In this document: positions 47,601-58,850 of the stretch, in pieces
How positions within the stretch are numbered: the stretch's first letter is position 1
Layout: every line of letters starts with the position of its first letter
Origin: Euglena gracilis
Lineage: Eukaryota > Euglenida > Euglenophyceae > Euglenales
NCBI GenBank assembly: GCA_039621445.1
Contig: CP154956.1
Location: forward strand, 49,502,826 to 49,566,825
Reading direction: 5' to 3'
Length of the DNA stretch: 64,000 nucleotides
Notes under the pieces: generated by a model
What the model saw: only the letters and a program-made list of their open reading frames with translations
Database searches by the model: none
What the model was told of the DNA's origin: nothing
Made by a program: the position numbers and the translations under genes

Positions 47601-50600
47601 GGCTATTTGACTGAGTGGACCCGAGAGTTTTTTTGATTGATTAAAACTTGCCAAAAATAAAAATGGGGGGGAGGGGGGTCTATTGGAGTGGTTTGTTTTC
47701 CATTGCCCTTTATCTGTGACGCCCCACCTTTCTTGGAGAAAAGCGTGGATTTGTTGTTTTTTTTCCACTGTCGGTAAATAGAGGGGCAGCTGCCTCCTGG
47801 ATGGATTGGAGTGCCACACCCAGCGCGGAGGTTTGCCGGCTCGGTCCCTCCTGGACGCTCCACTGATGGGTTTCTGTTGGTACGCCCCCAATTTATGAGA
47901 CCTTTTTTTCTGTAGGGGTCGGTGCTGGCGGCGCTGGGATTTTTTTATGGCTGGCCGCTAAGGTTTGGAACCAAGAGGCTGATTGTCTGGTGTTGGAAAT
48001 GAAGCTCCCGCGGCCGATCAAGCCCACCGGATGGAGGGAGGGCTTTTAGGCGAGCTGGTAGGCCCCCAATTGGCTCCGCGATGGCTGGGGCGGGGAAGGC
48101 CGCTGGGGGGCCCCCCCCGCCTGGGTTCCTGTTTCAACCAGAGTAAAAACCTCCGGCAGGCTTTTTCTGGGAGCTCTGGCTGGACCCTAATTTTTTTTTT
48201 TCAATTTTTTTTAGCCTTTGGCTGGCTACTTGTTTAAGATATTCCCCTGTAATGTCATTAGCGCCCAGTCCCGGCCCCCCCGCCATACCACCCGGGGGGG
48301 TCCCCTGGCGACTTAAAGGATCTGTGAATTTTGGAAGCGGTCCCTGGTCGCAGAGGCTGGTTGGGCGACGGGGTCGGAGCGGCTATGATGGCTGGGGTGT
48401 CCGTCTTGGCTTTGGTCGCCCCCCCATTTCGCATTTACAGGGCCTGGGCCTAGCCGCAACGGCCCGGAGGGTCCTATAAAGGTTTTCTTCCCAATGTAGG
48501 CAGCTGATTTCCTCGCCGGGACATTGGCCGAGAGGGAAATGCCCGGCGATTTCGTTCGACCACTGTTAAATGCCTTTGGCAGCCTCCTCCCCCTGCCTCC
48601 TTTTTTTTTGACCCGCCGGTGGGGGGGGGGGGCCAGCCCCTAATTTGGAACTTGGCTGCTCCCCTGATAGAGCTGCTGGCTTTCACGCCCCCCTCCACGG
48701 TAGGGTTACTCACCGTCCTTGGCAAATTCCCTGCCACCCTGGGGTTCCTCGCCCAAACGTCGGCCCCACGATCAACCGACTTGCAAGACGTGTTTTTTTG
48801 GGTGAGGACCCAAGGGGACATTCGAAACTGTTTCCACACATCTGGTGGAAACAAATTTTCTTTGGCCCATGCAGTCCAGTCCCCTGGTCCCCCCTCTTGC
48901 CCGGGGGGTTGGCGTCTGGCACAGATAGGCCAGTCTGGTGGCCCACCCCATGCAAGGATGATGGCCGATCCCGCTGACGGAGAAATTGCCAGGTTTGCGA
49001 GGGAGGTGGTCGCACAGTGACTGGCTTGGGTTGCTGGACACGGGGATGCTAGCCTCTGGCTTCTTGTTTGCCGGGGATCGCCCCAAAAAATTTTCTGTGG
49101 CACCTGGGTCTGACGTCGGGAGGGTAAGGGAAGTGGTGTGTAGTTTGTAATTGGACTACCTCTGCAGGACCAGGCGCTTATCGGGTCGTTTTCTGCTTTT
49201 TTGACTGCTGTTGGTGGAGACTTGTTTGGGACCAAGTGGAGCAGATTCGTCATGTGCGCCATAGGTGCGGATTCCTTGGAGCCGGGGCAGTCTGTCCAGC
49301 TCTTATTTTTTGATGCAAAGGATCTATGGAGGGTTTTGAGATCATACATTGACACCGCCCTTTAGAGTTTCCTGCGGCCAAGATTGGGAGTGCCTGGTAT
49401 AAGGGGGTGTGGAAGGGCGGTCTGATGTGTAGGGATACGTCGGCGCGAGGAGTTGCTGCCTCGGATACCAGGTTGGGTTGCGGATCCAATGGATGCCAAT
49501 AGAATAACTGGAGCTGGTTAGGCTTATTTTTGTGGTGGAAGTGAGGGCGTTTGAGGGGATGGATGGGGGAGGCCCGTGTGTGCTTTGATGGGGTAGAAGA
49601 CTGGTACAATATGGAGAGGTTGTAAATGTCTTATCATTGTTTTTTGGGTGGGGTGTCAGGGTGGAAAGGGCATTGAGGGGGTGGGGTGTGGCTGTGCTGC
49701 GGAATTAACGTTTGGGCATGGACTTGAGTGCATAGTGTGTTTGGTGAAGGGCAGAGCTTGGAGTCCCATGGGAAAGGGGTGTAAGGGGGGTGGGGGGGCG
49801 GCACAATACTGCCAGCCATCGTTTTTTTGTTTTTGCGGGGGTTGCAGCGGGGAAGATGGGTGGGCATAGTTTCTTTTTTTTGTTTCCGCTGTTTTTGCGT
49901 CCGCTGGCCTTTCCAAGGTTTACAGCGGTGTTGGTTTTCTTGATACGTGCCCAAGTGCTGGTTTGGCTCCCCCCCTTTGCCATGGCAATAGGCCAACTAA
50001 TCCAACGCGCCGCACAGCGCCCCTTGGTTCTGTCCGTTTGATATGATTGTTCCCTAATTTGCACGTGTGTCCTGATTGACCCTTGGCCCTTGTCCCTGTT
50101 TTTTTACCTTCCCCCTGCGCTCCTTTCCCCTTTCCCTTTCATATTTTTTTTTTAGCTTATTTTGTCATCCGTTTTTTTTTTTTTTTGCCCAGAGTTGTCC
50201 AAAATGATTTATCTTGTTTGCTGCAGTGGATGGAGTGGATTGGCGATGTCTGGCAGGGATCAGAGTGACTGATGGCAGAGGGATGATTGATGACAAATTG
50301 GGGGGGGGGGGCAAGCAGGGCTTCGCAAGAAATAGGGCTTCGTTTGTGGAGGTTTTGACGACCATCATGAGGGTTCCAGAGAGTTCCTGCTTTGCAGTGT
50401 GGACTGCGGTGGCAGCGACCAAGCGAAGGGACCCCAAGACCCTGTGGTGGCTGCATGAGGCCAGCACCAAGGCGCGCCGTCAGGTCCCTGCCTGCCTCGG
50501 ATTGTTCTGCTGCCTGCACAGCTCCTATACCTCTGCCCTCTTTATCCTCCTTCTTATCCCTTGTTATCTATTTGTTTATGCTTATTTGTTCCCTTTATTT

Positions 50601-51448
50601 TTTCTTGAACCCTGATGGCTTTGAGCAATTTGTGCCTTGGCAGCGTCGCAGTAATTGATCCTGGTATTTCAGATTCTGGGTGCACAATAACTCAAAGTGC
50701 TCTCCCAATGTGACGGGACCAAACCTTTTTCCCGCATGTTGCTCTCTTGTCGGCCTCCATCCGTTTCTGAGGACATCCTTCCACCCAGGGTGGGGTGGTT
50801 TGCTGCAATGGATGCTGTCTTAAACCTATTTCCCCAGGCAGCCATTTTTGCTCCGGTCGGGGGCAAAGAAGAGGGAGCATTTGCGGGCGCACATCAAATG
50901 TGGAACACCGATGAATGGCACCTCCTGGAGATAATTTTGTGACAAAAATTTCGGTGGGAAACAAAGCTTTCAAAATTTTTTCTGTATCCCAGAAAGAAGT
51001 TTGTGTTGAACTGCATCATAACTCGTGAAATATAAAGTCATTATCTTATAAGGTTATGCAGTTTTTCAAAGGGCAAACAGACACTTGCATTCCCCCTGCC
51101 AGTTCCAGCAATGGGAACAGGGCGTTGTAAAGGTTGGACCCTGGGGGGGGAGTCCGCTGGACCTCCTCTCCCCCCCCCTGGTGGGTACCCTCAAGCACCT
51201 TGTGGGTCCCCCACCAGAGGCGGGGTTTGGCCATTTGGTCTTTGTTTCGGTGTAGTGCCGAAAAATTCTGGCCCCAAAATTGGTTCCCAGAAAGTGGGCC
51301 CCGACCCCCCCAAAAAAAATCCTTGGATGGGAGCCTCTGCCCCCCCCCCCGGGCAACGCAGGCCCTGAAGGAGCTCGAGGAGGAAGTGTTCGACTGGTCC
51401 GGTGATGATGCGTTCCTCCGCGCCGTGGAACGGGAGCTGGCCCTGTGA
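32667..51448 (+). CDS. Secernin-like C69 family peptidase
   Basis: Exons by homology: 32667-32747 (CDTFV...FGKNSDR), 36660-36740 (VQCTYISIPQ), 37098-37160 (YWMWGAEMG), about 37401-37446 (VVVGNEAVWG), 37656-37710 (RRLLGMDF), 39264-39345 (VDVFVDLLARHGQG), 39675-39745 (FTYHNSYLIADANE), 39980-40084 (AWVVESMDRWW...NISNDLSI), 45995-46111 (AEGWWDGERPFNW), 46954-47117 (DMLAILRDRDSG), 50398-50483 (RRDPKTLWWLHE), 51362-51448 (ALKELEEEVFDWSGDD, stop TGA). The cysteine at 32676-32678 matches the N-terminal nucleophile of this Ntn-hydrolase family. Secernins are cytosolic; their substrate is poorly defined. The start codon exon and the central segment (normally holding a TGTPDP..S.FKP motif) were not found, and the 37160/37401 junction is off by one base in a G run. 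The final TGA overlaps a good donor (GTGAGT), so another exon is possible. Confidence 0.85.
33044..33737. mobile_element. CAG-class TIR element in secernin intron 1
   Basis: Starts CAGGGGTCTTCTTAAGC and ends CCTTAAAGAAACCCTG. Flanking CCACCAAA and GCACCAGA agree at six of eight bases, a worn 8-bp duplication. Inside are CCAGCCAGC words and GCCTGG repeats. 33738-34680 beyond holds C/G runs and no exon. Confidence 0.6.
34690..35640. repeat. Dispersed repeat, also at 43470-43690 and 40540-40760
   Basis: 34694-34900 (AAAACCGCGGATTATCACCA, then CAACTCCCCGCCAGGC) is homologous to 43480-43690. The word resembling CGGATTATCACCATGAC also occurs near 30110 and, inverted, near 9150. 35150-35520 has a 60-100 bp periodicity of GACCCGGAAAA and CCCGAAA text shared with 40540-40760 (inverted). 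Intronic, no gene. Confidence 0.45.
35641..36659. other. Secernin intron, no exon seen
   Basis: Contains inverted G/C runs at 35790-35840 and 36190-36230 around GGGTCCCATCATACGACCCC-like arms, so the segment can fold as a stem. Nothing coding recognised. Confidence 0.4.
37825..38368. mobile_element. CAG-class TIR element with internal 31-bp tandem repeats
   Basis: Ends CAGACCTCTCCTTAGTGTG and its inverse; TAATGAAC duplicated exactly at 37817-37824 and 38369-38376. Next to each end are three to four copies of a unit of about 31 bp, TGTGTATCGCC then an A run and TTTGTGTATCC. The middle (37975-38240) is unrelated sequence open in the + frame, perhaps captured. It lies in the secernin intron 37711-39263. 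Confidence 0.85.
39507..39570. repeat. AT microsatellite
   Basis: TA/TATG/AATAT units between two secernin exons. Confidence 0.8.
40161..40520. mobile_element. Partial CAG-class element related to 22490-23015
   Basis: Begins CAGGGTTTTTTTTTAAAGCC and shares the CCAGCCAGCAGCTCAAATCC block, the GTCGAGTGAAATAAAGT block and the GCCCCCCAGCCTTGATCTAG block with the WDR92-intron copy. The right end and target duplication are not found; other repeats take over after 40520. Secernin intron. Confidence 0.55.
40521..41776. other. Secernin intron, repeat-rich, no exon
   Basis: 40540-40760 repeats the 35150-35520 family inverted. 41100-41220 has GGCCAAAACTGGCAAAA tandem words. 41560-41760 has clustered AATCACGAATAATCA words. 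Confidence 0.45.
41777..42306. mobile_element. Decayed relative of the YR/PHD element
   Basis: Starts GAACCGTTAACCGTACACGG like 5932-5960, has GCACCCGTGAA words near 41850, and ends with CACCGGGAATCGTGATTG like the hairpin arm at 7330-7360. The coding interior is absent. It marks an old internally deleted copy in the secernin intron. Confidence 0.55.
42670..43028. mobile_element. CAG-class TIR element with perfect 8-bp duplication
   Basis: Ends CAGACAATTGCTTAAGC and GGTAAGCAATTGTATG; ATCCAGGC duplicated at 42662-42669 and 43029-43036. Contains GTGACTGACTGGTTTTT words, C/G hairpins and CGGCGCCGAAGGCGCCGG. Same family as 31058-31369. Secernin intron. Confidence 0.85.
43785..44376. mobile_element. 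CAG-class TIR element carrying a retrotransposon fragment
   Basis: Ends CAGACTTGCTTAAGCACTG and GGTAAAAAATTGTATG; flanks CTGGGGAC and CTGGAGAC agree at seven of eight bases. The outer parts match 42670-43028; the centre (about 43905-44165) is a captured piece of a Ty3/gypsy-type gene. Confidence 0.8.
43905..44144 (-). pseudogene. Ty3/gypsy integrase C-terminus and chromodomain start
   Basis: The - strand frame reads MATKWKRGTVVARR, then SYVVEL and AHRSQLKLH, the usual pattern of the integrase C-terminal module in chromovirus-type retrotransposons. VVEEIVGSR, like the first strand of a chromodomain, follows directly after a stop codon at about 43941-43943 where a tryptophan codon is likely. 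It is a dead fragment inside the TIR element. Confidence 0.6.
44377..45994. other. Secernin intron, dispersed repeats, no exon
   Basis: 44500-45130 contains four loose copies of an AAAATATCTC-AAATG-AAGCAAAATCAAAG block also seen at 29300-29500 and 34930-34980. 45430-45560 has inverted GGTCCGGACCCCC arms. No coding similarity. Confidence 0.45.
47118..50397. other. Secernin intron with unidentified ORF-like stretches
   Basis: 48474-49355 is open for 293 codons on the - strand. The + strand has protein-like pieces in shifting frames, e.g. 48490-48590 (AADFLAGTLAEREMPGDFV), 48619-49020 and 49168-49366 (VQLLFFDAKDLWRVLRSYID). I lean to a decayed + strand element gene, but cannot name it or exclude the - frame. 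CAG-like ends occur at 47468 and 48158 without duplications. The missing central secernin exon should lie here but was not recognised. Confidence 0.35.
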
Positions 51449-52564
51449 GTGCCCTCTGCGCCCTTCTCCCCCTGTGGGACGTGTGACTCGTCTCTGGTGC
51501 TGCGTCAATGTATTTTTTAACCACCACATTGCGCCCACTGCCGACCCGGGCGTCATACGCGTAAAGCACCGTATTTGTTCGTAACGACTCGCACCGTTCG
51601 ATACCTTCTGTGCTTGCTGAGGAGGACTTGGTGGCATTGCAATCGTTGGCATCCTGAAACAAGCAACCCATCCCAGGGCAGTACAGAGGCTGAAGGGTGG
51701 TGCCAATTTGAAATGGCAGAAGTTGTTGAAAAACCGCAAATGTGAGGAAGTTGCTGCCCCCCCCCCTGGATGATGACTGCTCCGGACAGTTGTTCCATCC
51801 AAGGGACGAAGCTGATTCATAATGCAACTCGGATTGTCGGATGCCTCGAGTCCTTGGTGAAACAATCTTCCTGCTATAATGTCGGCTGATGTCCACCCAT
51901 AACCTGCCCCCCCCCCCCGCATCTTTGAGTCACCCCAGCAGCTTCCTGTCAGACAGTTGGACAACAACTGAGCCGAGGGGGACTTCTATTTGCGGGGGGG
52001 GTTCTACGTCCACAGCTTCTCTCGGATCCGGACCATACATCTCTTTTTGAAGCTCCCCCCGGGGGGAGGGGGGCTGCTGCAGCCAGCCCTGATTTTGGCC
52101 CCACCCAGCCGCAGCTGCACCCCCGGGGAGGGGGGGGGGGGCTGCTAGCCCTGATAGCCAGCCCGGTTTTGCTGAGTCAAAAAGATTTCGGTGCTTTGCG
52201 CCGAAAAATTTTCGGCTGGACCCAGCAAAAATGGGTGGTCAAAAATAGCCAAAAATGGAGCTTTGGGCGTTTTTTGGGGGGTTGTCAGATACTCATTTTT
52301 TTCCTTCAAAACTGTGTTTTGCAGGTCATTTTTTGGGGCAACTGTCCGATTTCGGCCCAGCCCAGCCCAGGCCCAGCCGGTTCCAGCCCCCACCCCAGCT
52401 CCGGGGGGGGGGGGGCGAGCTAGCCAGCCCAAATTTCTAGCCCCAACCCAGCAACCCCCCCCCCGGGTCCTTAAAGAGATGTGTGACCCGACCGACATTC
52501 ATTCTGGCCTCCCGGAGAAGGTGCTGCGTGGCGCGTGGCCCTGCCCCACAGCGCCGCGGGGCGG
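51449..52564. other. Region between secernin and the SAM-transporter gene
   Basis: Mixed sequence to 51985, then C/G runs and CCAGCCC repeats (52050-52480) like the interiors of the CAG-class elements, ending GGTCCTTAAAGAGATG. No gene. The promoter of the next gene should lie here but no motif stands out. Confidence 0.4.
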
Positions 52565-55500
52565 ATGGACCCCCGGGAGGACCAGCGGCTCCTCCCCCCG
52601 AGCCGCAAGCCCAGCGCCACCGTCGTAAAGCACAACAGCTCCTTCGTCCTCGGCAGCCGCACCCAGAAGGCCGCGGCCCGGGAGGCACCGGGGGGGGGGG
52701 TGGCCAGCCCCCAGGTTTCCGCAGCAGTTGCAGTGCAACGGGTGAAGCACATCTCCTCACATCCCCTTGGCAGCCATTGTAGCCCTCCCCCCCCTCCAAA
52801 AAAAACGCCCGGCCTCATTTGGGAGTGGCTGGAAAACCACACGGCGAAGCATATTGGGGGGTTTGCTAATTACCTTTCGGAAACCAAGGATAGTCTTGTT
52901 CACGTGGAGAAGTTTGAACTCAAATTTGATTTTCTTTGAATAAGAAAAGTGCAACACAGATAGGACCCCCCAATATCACGATTTTGCTTTTACAGCAAAC
53001 TGAAGCTCTAAAGTATTTTCCTTCTCCAGCTTTTTGGTATTTTTTTCAAAAAAAAGTAGTAAATGGGTATCCCCTCAGAAGATTCTTTGGTGCCACCCAG
53101 GTGACCTGCCGAAGGTGTTCCCCCCCCCCTGGGAGGATGGCTGGTTGGTTGTTGTTTTTTCGGAGTGACTGACTGGTTCTCGGATTCCGTTCCCTCCCGG
53201 GGGGGGGGGGTTGGCCAGAATTTGCCAAAAGTGGCCACCTGGCGCCTGAATTTTTTTGGGTCTTTTGGCCGAAATCCGTTGATCCTTGGCCATATTTGGC
53301 CGAATTTCCCCCCCAGCCCCCCCTCACACAATTATCCATATCCGTGTCCCTCTGGCCGCACGTATGGCTTCATCCCGGAGTCGAAGTTTGTGGCCAATTG
53401 GGACACGGAAGACGTCTGCGCCTGGCTGGACACTGCCCAGGCTTCGTCACTTCTGCTGACGACCACGTTGCGGCTTATGGACACTCCCTTCCCCATGCCC
53501 CTCATCCATTTTTATGGCCCGCAGAGCAGAAACGGCGGTCTGAAAAGACAGTGCCGTGTGCAATGCATGTCTTTTGTTTCCTCTCCCGGTTAAAAGTTGT
53601 TCAGAGGATGTCCTGTGAGGTGACTTGTTCAGTGGGAAAGAACTTTGGGCAAGGTTCTTTCTGCCTTCTGAGGGCTACACGTACCCATCCATTTCAGTTT
53701 GTGCTTGGGTGGGGTGATTGATGTTTGACCAAAAAGGAGTGGATGGTGACATGGGCATGGCGAGCAGGTTTTGCCCAGACGGAACATAAATGACAAATGG
53801 CCCTTGATCTGAGGTCTGAGAACAAACACAGAAGATGACAAGAAGGAACATCTCCAGGTGTTCCTTCTTCAAGAAAAAACGGATGGAAAAGATTGGTCCA
53901 AAAAGACAAGCCTGTCACAGGTGAGAACCTGGAATGGCTACGTGTGGACCGCCGGGACATGAGCCTCCTGCTGGCCTCCTTCCGGTACGCCTCCAATGGC
54001 ACCATTTCCAGATTCTGTGTTGCCTGCCCCCCCCCCCTCCGCCCACGTGCACGTGCATGTGTGCGCGTCTGCGTGCGTCTGCGTGAATGCATGCATGTGT
54101 CTGTGTGCGCACGCGTGTGTGTCAGGGATCAGGACATCAACGGGGTGGCCCTGCTGCAACTGACCGATGCAGACTTGCGGGAGTTGGGTGCAGGCTATGC
54201 CGCAGCCATGTCTCATCGGCCACCCAAGCGCCGGGTTCCCATATAAAAACACGTGCTACGTACAACCCGAAAAGTCACGTCTCCCTTCTGGGGTCCCTCG
54301 CACGGTTGTTGTTTCTGGGGGGTTTGATATTCCGATGAAATTTCGCACCGCTTTGGGTTCTGCATTCTCAGGACAATAGGTCGCAAAGAACTCATGGCTG
54401 CGGTGGACAGGAAACCTTTTCGTCCTGACCCAGCGCCGTGGCCTGGCCAGGGGTGGACTCGATGGGCCACCGCAAGCAGCTGCTGGCCACCATCCAGGCA
54501 CTGCACCGCATCGGGCTGGGGGCCGTGCTGATGGAGACGGCGCTGCCCTCCGGCTCCATCGCCGGCGCGACGTTCAACCTGTGCAGCGCCGTCATCGGGG
54601 CAGGCCGGGCGGCCCCCTGAACCCCGTCGCCCGCGGCAACTCCCACCTTCGGGTTTTCTGCTTCGGGGGGGTGGCACCTGTCCTCTCCCCCCACCTCCGC
54701 TGCTGCGCCGTGGCGAAGGGGGTCGCCCGCGGGCGGCGCGCTGTCCCTGCCGTACGCCTTCGCCCAGGCGGGGGTGCTGCTGACGATGGCGCTGCTCATC
54801 CTCGCCGCCGTCGCCACCGTCCACACCATCCGCCTCCTCATCTTCGTCTTCGAGAACAGCGCCACCCGCACGCCCAGGCTCCTCCCGCCTGCCCCCCCTC
54901 CCCTGGTCGTTCCGACCCCCACACTCCACGTGGGCAAGGAAGGCACCTGGATCCGTTCGAGGACTCCATCGAGGGCCTGGCCGGTGTGTCCATTCTCTGT
55001 CCCCTGCTTTGTCCCCCTCCTGGTTCAAAGATTTGTTTGTGTTTCGTGACCCGGGGGGGGATGGGGACGGGGGGGACATGAGTTTGTTCCCAATTGAGTG
55101 GACCCGTCCACTAAGTTGAACAACAGGGAGGGTCTTGGACTAGAGTAAGCGGTGTGTTGTCGCAGTGAAGGAGACCCTAAATAAATAAAAGGCACCAAAC
55201 AAACAGCCACAGTGCACAGAGGGGGTGGGTGGGTCCCGGCTCACCCGCCCTAGGGGGGTCGGGCCGAGTGGGTACCCCACCGTTGTTCTATTTTCGGCGC
55301 AAGGCGCCGAAAAAGATTTTGCACCCCAAAATTGACCCCCAAAAGTGGGTCCCCTGAGCCCCCCCCCCCTCCCCGGGGGCCCCCCAAGGGGTGGGTGGGT
55401 GGGTCTGGACCATACCATAGCTTCAGGTCTGTCGGACCCCCTCTTAGTTGCACTAAGGCTTCTTGTCTGTTTATGGCCAGCGCAAACTTCGCTTCTGGCC

Positions 55501-58500
55501 CAATTGTGTGGTGAGTGGCCAGGGACCCCTTACACCAGTACTCTTTTGTTGCTCCCCCTGGCTGGGTGAGTAACTCTGGTGTAATTCCAGCGCGGGGACA
55601 TACACTCACCTTGTGTGGTTGGTGTGGTTCCCATGGGTGGGTCTACACCCTTGCGCCCCGGTGTCGGACCCCCCCCCCCGGGGTGACTGACCGGTTTTTT
55701 TCGGAGTGACTGACTGGTTTTTATGCTTCAGACCCCCCCCCAAGGGTGGGGTCGGCCAGGATTCGACACCCGATTTTTTTTGGATTTTTGACCAAAATCC
55801 TTTCATTTTTGGGCCATTTTTTTGCTGAGTGACAAAAGTGACCAACCCCCCCCACGCACCCACAGCACAGGGGGGGGGGTGGGAGGTGGGAACTGGTGAC
55901 TGGTTTTGAAAGTGACTGAGTGGTTTTTTTTTGAACCCCCCCCTCCCCCCGTCCCAAAACCCCCTGGACGTGTTTGTGTTGCTCGAACTGCAATGATTTG
56001 CACTCACTCAATGTTCCTCAATCGCGATTGTTGGCAATTGTTGCCTCTGGCCAGGGGAGTTAATAATATCTGACAATGATATTTTGGGGGAGTTATCAGC
56101 ACACCAGCGATCCACGTGCATTGCTCTTATTTCACTGCTTCAGAGAACGTGGCAGACGTTCTGGAAAATGACCCAATTCCCGCAAATTGGAACAAGCGTC
56201 TTCATTCTTCTGCAAAACCGGGATTTCTTGACTCGGAGAAAATCGCCACGTCAAACCATGTATGTTGTGATTCGGGTTCGTGCGTGTGTTGTGGACAGCC
56301 CGGGAGGGGTGGGTGGCCCACCCGCTGTGGCCTGGCCGCCGATTCCCTCGGCGCAGGGCCCAAGGTGGCGACGGCGGTGGAGGTGCTGTCCATTCTGTTC
56401 TGCTTTGGCTGCGCTGTGCTCAGGGGCCAGGAGGGACGTCATCCGTCCCCTCTCTCAAGCAGACTCCCCGAGCTCTTTCTCCCCCTGTCCTCCTGTTCAA
56501 TGCTCTTGTGACCTGCCGTCTGAATTTTATCAACCTTGTGTGTTCTCTGCCCACTCTGCCCACTCTGGCTGAACCATCCTCGGGAAAATGAAAGCGCTGT
56601 TCCCCCCATTTTTTAAAAAAGATTTCTTCTGGACGCTTTTTTTATGAGGATGGGCCGGGTCACGGTACTAATTAGTGCCGTGGGGTGAGAGGAATTCTTT
56701 CCGTCGCCTTCACAACCAGGGATTTTTTTAAGTTTGGACCCCCGGGGGGAGGGGGGGGGGGGGGTGGGGGGGTCCGCCGGACCCCTCCCCCCCCCGGGGG
56801 GGGGGGTACCCCCCGGAGGGCGGTGGGATATACTTTTCGAAAAAATTCTATTTTTAGCACTTTTCGCGATTTTCGGCCATTTTTTGTGGGTCCCCCGGGA
56901 CCCCCTCCCCACCCCCCACGGGCGGGCCCCCCCCCAGGGGGGTGGGTGGGTGGGGGGGGGCCCCCCCCTCCCCCCCCCGGGCTTAAAAAAACCCCTGTTC
57001 ACAACCTCTGCCTGCGGCATACATCGTGGTGCTTGGCGACTCCCTCACGGCGCTGCTGGAGTGGTTCCAGCTGGACCTCAACCCCCTGTGGCCCACGCTG
57101 GGCATCGCCTTCTTCTGCCCAGGCTTCTTTTCAGGAAGGCTGCACTCCTCCCCTGTGGGGGTGCTTTGGGTCTATTCAGGGTGGGGGGGGGCTTTATGAC
57201 CCTTTGGGGGGATGTTGGGGTTTGGGTTGGGGGTAGCGATAGCACCCCTGGTGAGGGGGGGGGGGCACGAAAATCGGACCAGACCAATCCTGACCCCCCG
57301 GGCAGTGCCATGGCCTGCACCCTTCCCTTGGTGTGTCGGTTCTAAAAACAAACAAACAAACAAGCAGCCTGCCTCCGCCTGCTGCCCCCGTCTTGCTTCC
57401 GCCACATCGACGCCCTGCGCGTCGGCAGCCTGCTGGGCATGGCCGCCATCTCGTACGTCGTATGGACCACCGTCAACGTGGCGCTCGGGACCCCTTCGTC
57501 CGCCGCCCTCCCCGCCCGCCACCGGCCGGAGCTGGTCCGCCTCGACTTCACCACCTGCGCCGCGATGCCCATCGTGCTCTTTGCCTACTCCTGCCAGGCC
57601 TGCCCCTCTGCCATGCCATGCTGGGTTGGAGTGAGTGGTGTGGTTTTGACGCATGGTTGGACCTTGACCCTCCTGTCGCGGTAGGTCAACGTGTGGCCAA
57701 TCTACGATGAGCTGAAGGCAGGGGAGGACATTGAGAAGCGGAAGACCATGATGATGACGGCCAGTTATTTCTCCATCATGTTCAGGTGTGCCTGACTGCC
57801 CCAATGCACACATCAAGATCAACTGTGGATTTGACTTCGGAATTGTTTTGCCCTCTCCCAATACAACAATGAGGTGCAAAGTGTCTGATTTGAAGTGTTG
57901 GGCTCGCGTTTTTTCATTATTTTTTTTTGTGTCCAACTCTCTGTCCCAGTGCTTTTCTGTCGATGTGAAAACATTTTATTTTGAAATTGACCAGGAGGTG
58001 TGCTTTATAACCAGCAACCCCAAAACGTGTCACCCCCCAGGGTTCTAAACTTCTCGCCCGCCAACCCACTACCTCCCTGGTGTTTTTCTTTGAAAGGGAA
58101 CCTTGAGCTAATATGACATGGCGTTTTGGAATGCCAAATGGTGTACCGCAAAGGACAACGTGACCCGATTTGACAGATGGGTGGAACAACAAGGATAACC
58201 CCCTGCCTCCCCACAAGGTTTTTAAAAAGAAATCTGGTTCGACTTTGGTCGGTTGGGTCAAGCATCCTTCTTTTTTTAAAAAAGGTTGCCCACGGGGGCT
58301 GGAAATGGCTTGCTCGGCAGACACCGGGACCCAAAACTGACACCCCATGGGGGGTACCAAGTGTGGGCAGATACCCCACAGCACAAGGCACCGCCCCGAG
58401 GTTGGTAAAGAAGAACCTGGTCCACCCCGCATGTTCGGGATATCGTCCAGGTTTTCACATCTGGAAACCGGGCAGGGTGCCCATTTGTCCCCCTCTCTCC

Positions 58501-58807
58501 AGCCTAGTGGCTTACACGGTGGTGGGGTACTTCGGGTACTACAGCTTCGGCCGGACGGTCCAGGGTAATGTCATCAAGAATTTCGATACCACGGACGCAT
58601 CCTACACCTCCCTCTGCATGATCCTCAGCGTCTTCGCTGCTTTTCCGATGAATTTCTACCCCATGCGGCAGGTGCAATGGATGTTTACCAGTTGTGACGA
58701 AAGTCTTTCATTGTGCAATCTGAGCATTTTTGCATTCTTGCCTCAATGTGCAGGAATATATTGAACAAGGCGGAATTTTTTCTTTGTTAATCTGTGCAGA
58801 AAGGTGG

Positions 58808-58850
<43 letters not shown>

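Noticed and set aside
48474-49355. 293-codon open frame on the - strand
   Set aside because: Proline/serine-rich, low-complexity composition; the opposite strand is also widely open and looks more protein-like. Not called as a gene.
54213-55079. 288-codon open frame on the - strand
   Set aside because: Antisense shadow of the SAM-transporter fusion exons, which have homology and matching splice phases.
57172-57936. 254-codon open frame on the - strand
   Set aside because: Antisense shadow of the transporter exons at 57368-57597 and 57685-57785.
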